Position numbers and translations under genes: made by a program
Origin: Alitta virens
Taxonomy: Eukaryota; Annelida; Polychaeta; Phyllodocida; Nereididae
Reading direction: 5' to 3'
Assembly (NCBI GenBank): GCA_932294295.1
Contig: OW028573.1
Location: 4,506,001-4,570,000 of the forward strand
Length of the DNA stretch: 64,000 bases
Shown here: positions 60,603-64,000 of the stretch, piece after piece
Layout: the number at the start of each line of letters is the position of its first letter
Position numbering within the stretch: the stretch's first letter is position 1
The notes under the pieces: generated by a model
The model's input: the letters and a program-made list of their open reading frames with translations, nothing else
What the model was told of the DNA's origin: nothing
Databases searched by the model: none

Positions 60603-63185
60603 CAGGAGTTTGCTACATCAACACAAGACACAATGGCCTGGTGATTGAAATGCCAGGTGAAAAAATAAACCACCAATGCAAGGATGCACACAATGAGAAA
60701 GCATGACTAATAGATCACCAACTGAACAATGGAGCCTCACAACAGGCAGATAGAGCCCATCCAGTCCTCATTGAATCTTCCAATGGTAAAACTTTTTTAG
60801 GAGAATGGTCCAGCTAACAGAAGTGATGGATGCAATAATGGATAGAATTCAGAATGCAATAAATTGTTCAGAACAATCTAAACTTAAGGAGAAAGTGACC
60901 TTGACACAATCTACATGTACTTCACCTGTAGTGATTAATCAGCTTGTGACAAGTGCGATTGAGTGGGTGGGCCAGTCTTTAAATAAACTAATCATTGATA
61001 CGTGAAGTCTGACAATCGACCTTTGAATAGCATCTTTTCCAACTCCAATGTCTTTTACAGAAATACATTTCTCAGATAAACGAAGTAAATACTACACTGG
61101 TCACGAGACGAGTCAATTAATAGAACTGCTGACATCATGCACAAAACAAACACATTCTGAATATATTTCACTGCCAGGACAGGTTTACGGCAGCCCATAT
61201 GGGAGCAGATGCTGCAAAGGTCATGTACATGAGAAGGCAAATGACATAAGGTACCTCGGAGCCACATTTACTAAAGTGGCCCTAGTGCTTGAATAAGCAA
61301 TGGATATTCAGCATGAATTGTTATTCACATTTTCTTTCTTCATGGAATTAATGCACAGTGGTGGGTGCAATATTGCTTGTCGAGGTTCCATAAGAACTGA
61401 CAACAGAAACCAAAATATAATCATGATGGTATCAGGTCGAAACGTCCGAACCCATAAAGTCCGATTCCCTAAACGTACGAAAAGTGTCCGAAACGTCCGA
61501 AAATATTTTTTCTGCTGTTTTATGTACTTTTATGCAATAGTTTGTTAAAAATTATTTTACATACAAGTTCTGTCTGTATGTAGTTTAACATGAGATTTGA
61601 TAAGCAAGACCTTTTTTTGTTTTAATTAAAGTTAAAGCTGACCGCACCAATCGGACGTTTCGGAGGCCGGCAATGAACCTGCTGACCGGCCAGCACCCCC
61701 CGCCGTCCGTCCGCCGTACCCCCGTCGATGAAATGAAAATATTAATAACTTCACTTCTAGTTAACATTTCTGGACAATTGAGACAGATTCTGAATGCTCA
61801 GAATCTGAGGAATTGGTCCTGAGTAGTTGAATACCTAGTTATATAAATTTGGTGTTCATTTCACTAATAAACACCTGATAAATAATTATAACATAACTAC
61901 TAATAAATACATTAATAATACATAAATTGCGTTTTTAGACCAGTGTAAAATTATTTTATGATGTCATAAAGGTATTATAACACCTCATATTCAAATGAAG
62001 TTTAAAGAAAATATTGAATTTAATCAACTGATAATTAATGAAATATAATCCCCATCAATTGAACATAACAGGGGGTGGAAATATCCAATTGTGGTGGATT
62101 AGGCAATAAGGGAATAAATATAAAAAAATGTCAATCGTATGGGTGCGTACGTAATGATGAGATGATAAGGGGGTCATCTGTTGCAAATTGACCACATTGA
62201 TGGAGACTTATATAGTACAAGGAACCTTCAATGTGACATGCAGTTCATGAAGTGTGCCCAATTAGGCAGTTAGAAAAACACCTGGATAGTGTCAAATCTT
62301 TCTCACTGAGTTAATCTGACCAGGCTGTTGACTTCTTTTCAAAACCTCAAACTCGGTAAGTTCTGTATCTTTCAAGCCCCTATCCTTTGTTCGTTCTACC
62401 ACCTAAAAGAGGTCTGGGAGGTTATCAGGGACCAAATTGGAAGGAGGAAAGGTTTAGTCCCTTTTCCGTCTGTGGCTGGAGGCCTTTGAACGTGAATGTC
62501 TCATAAAAAGGCCAACTTGGCCAGTAACTGGGAACATACCCCCAGGCTGGTGTTACACAACCCATAGTTGTCATTTACAAGGTTTGCCTTTTTGGATTCA
62601 TGTACCAAGAATTCTGCCTTTAAAAGAGTATGAATAGCGGTTTCATACACCATACAGGCTTCACAATTGGAGTTATTGGTCAAGAAGGGTACAGTTTACA
62701 AAACCAAGCATGGCACAGCAGTTAGCTTGGTTAGTTAAGTGATATCTAACATGGTGTTAACCAGTAAGATCATTAATGTTCTGTGCCAAGTATGGGATAG
62801 CTGGAAAGGCACAAATGCAGTGGGTGCATTAAGCAGAGCCCTGTGTTAGCCACTGGGGTCTGAGGTCTTCGCCAGCAGTGTTACTATAACACTAATTCAA
62901 TGATGTCAGTTTTAAAACGTGCACATTTGACACAAAGGGCATGAACTAGGTCGCTTGCACAATTGGCACAGAATGCATGGATTTTCACACATCTTAATGA
63001 GGAATTAACAAAGTTAATGCATGGGCGATTGTTTGCCAATATTTCTAATTAACACACATCTATGGCGTGGTATGGCAAGATCAGACTTGAGTGGCAGGAC
63101 AGACCTAATGTCATTTTCTGCCAGGAATGCATCAAGCATTTTTCCGTTAATAGGGTAATGTCAATGCTGTATTTCTGAACCTGTA
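60603..63185. other. Intergenic; small inverted repeat and SINE tag
   Basis: CGAAACGTCCGA near 61438, also repeated near 61489, recurs inverted near 61650 (TCGGACGTTTCGG), framing about 230 bp that might be a small TIR element. A SINE-related GTAATGATGAGATGATAA lies at 62151-62168. No gene is recognised. Confidence 0.35.
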
Positions 63186-63545
63186 ATTACAGTTAGTTTC
63201 ATAAAGTATCGTCGACTCTAGTCAGCCGCAGCAACCTATTTCTAAATGTAACTGGCTTAAGCCAGCCGCTTCTGTCTACTTCTACCTTGTAGTCGGCTAA
63301 ACTACCACCACTGAAAAAATTTATAATTTGGTAAATGTTAAAATATATCATAGAAATTTATGTGCAATCGAAATGCATCTTTTCAACGAAAGATTACAAA
63401 TATGCATAACTCTCAACTTATGCATCAAATGGTGCTGCATTTACTTTTAGATCCGGCTTTGAGTAGCCAGCTTTAGCCAGACAGTTCCGTTTTGTTGCAG
63501 GTAGCATTGTATAGAAAACGTTGCCATAGCGCTTTGTCTGGATTC
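63186..63545 (+). repeat. Uninterrupted copy of the dispersed repeat found at 43691-44990
   Basis: It begins ACAGTTAGTTTCATAAAG and runs through CAACGAAAGATTACAAATAT and CAAATGGTGCTGCAT. It matches both flanks of the LINE at 43790-44828. Confidence 0.75.
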
Positions 63546-64000
63546 AATTTGACATGCCTTTTTTAATGAAATAAGTGTAGGTCTTTACAGACAGCAGAAT
63601 AACAGCTGACAGCAGATATGTAATATCGTGATCACATCCATGCAGTTGTTTGAAACCTCTCTTCTGTTTTCGTTCTCCATCACACATTCAATTTGGCTAC
63701 ATAAAGTTCTCTAAATTGATTTCAATTTGCGGGCTTTTGTCTGCAATGTTTTCCCCCACTTTCTGTCTGTTGCTTGAGGCAAGGAAAAAAGTCAGAAACA
63801 CGCTCAAAATGGTTCAGTCCTCAGAACATATACATGTACTGTACAATAATAAACCAAGTTAGGCTTAACCTATAGCCATAGGTGAAGACTAGGTTACCTG
63901 AGCTCATTTGAATCAGTGCAACTATGCTGTAGCAGGATGATTAAATAAGTCAGTTCAGTATAATAAACGCCTAATAGAAAGTCAACTTAATTTGTTTGTG
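63546..64000. other. Intergenic DNA with no gene seen
   Basis: Nothing recognised. Confidence 0.4.

Noticed and set aside
61048..61296. 82-codon frame after a good acceptor
   Set aside because: No matching donor and no recognisable protein, so it is left unannotated.

Overview
The window looks like AT-rich nuclear DNA of a marine invertebrate, most likely a deuterostome such as an echinoderm or hemichordate. The reasons are spliced GT-AG genes, many tRNA-derived SINEs and CR1/L2-type LINE fragments, TTAA-flanked and hAT-like miniature transposons, and many microsatellites. The taxon is an inference; no gene here is diagnostic for a phylum.

Four gene models can be supported. (1) 1581-2807, minus: a one-coding-exon protein of 408 residues with WD40-like strands and a C-terminal SOCS box (Elongin C and Cullin-5 boxes), with a spliced 5' UTR. 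(2) 6540-8307, plus: a complete four-exon mitochondrial ADP/ATP carrier of 302 residues, with a non-coding first exon ending near 3796. Genes 1 and 2 are head to head, and the 200-300 bp between them carries a perfect DR4 nuclear-receptor element, a palindromic CRE, a second CRE-like site and an E-box. (3) About 10666-12380, plus: a gene of short phase-1 exons, one encoding a single C2H2 zinc finger; its ends are uncertain. (4) 27897-47668, plus: a ten-exon SLC22-type transporter of 597 residues whose splice phases agree throughout, with a 10.2 kb sixth intron filled with transposons.

The rest is mostly intergenic or intronic and repeat-rich. 16.4-19.9 kb holds a decayed PHD-endonuclease-RT LINE, followed by an 18-bp minisatellite and a frameshifted NADAR-domain pseudogene (20.5-20.9 kb). 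22-27 kb holds a TIR element, a SINE and two LINE fragments. Intron 6 of the transporter (34.8-45.1 kb) holds a 290-bp fold-back, two copies of a 1.8-1.9 kb TTAA element (one nested inside another small transposon), a 661-bp MITE with 47-bp inverted ends, and LINEs. 47.7-64 kb has no gene I can support, but holds a third TTAA-element copy, a MITE with an internal 10-bp tandem repeat, SINEs, LINE tails and microsatellites.

The most interesting signals are the divergent promoter, the zinc-finger gene assembled from phase-matched micro-exons, the TTAA element family carrying paired CRE and YY1-like motifs near its ends, the NADAR pseudogene, a perfect 57-bp palindrome, and an excess of the 8-bp palindrome TAGGCCTA.
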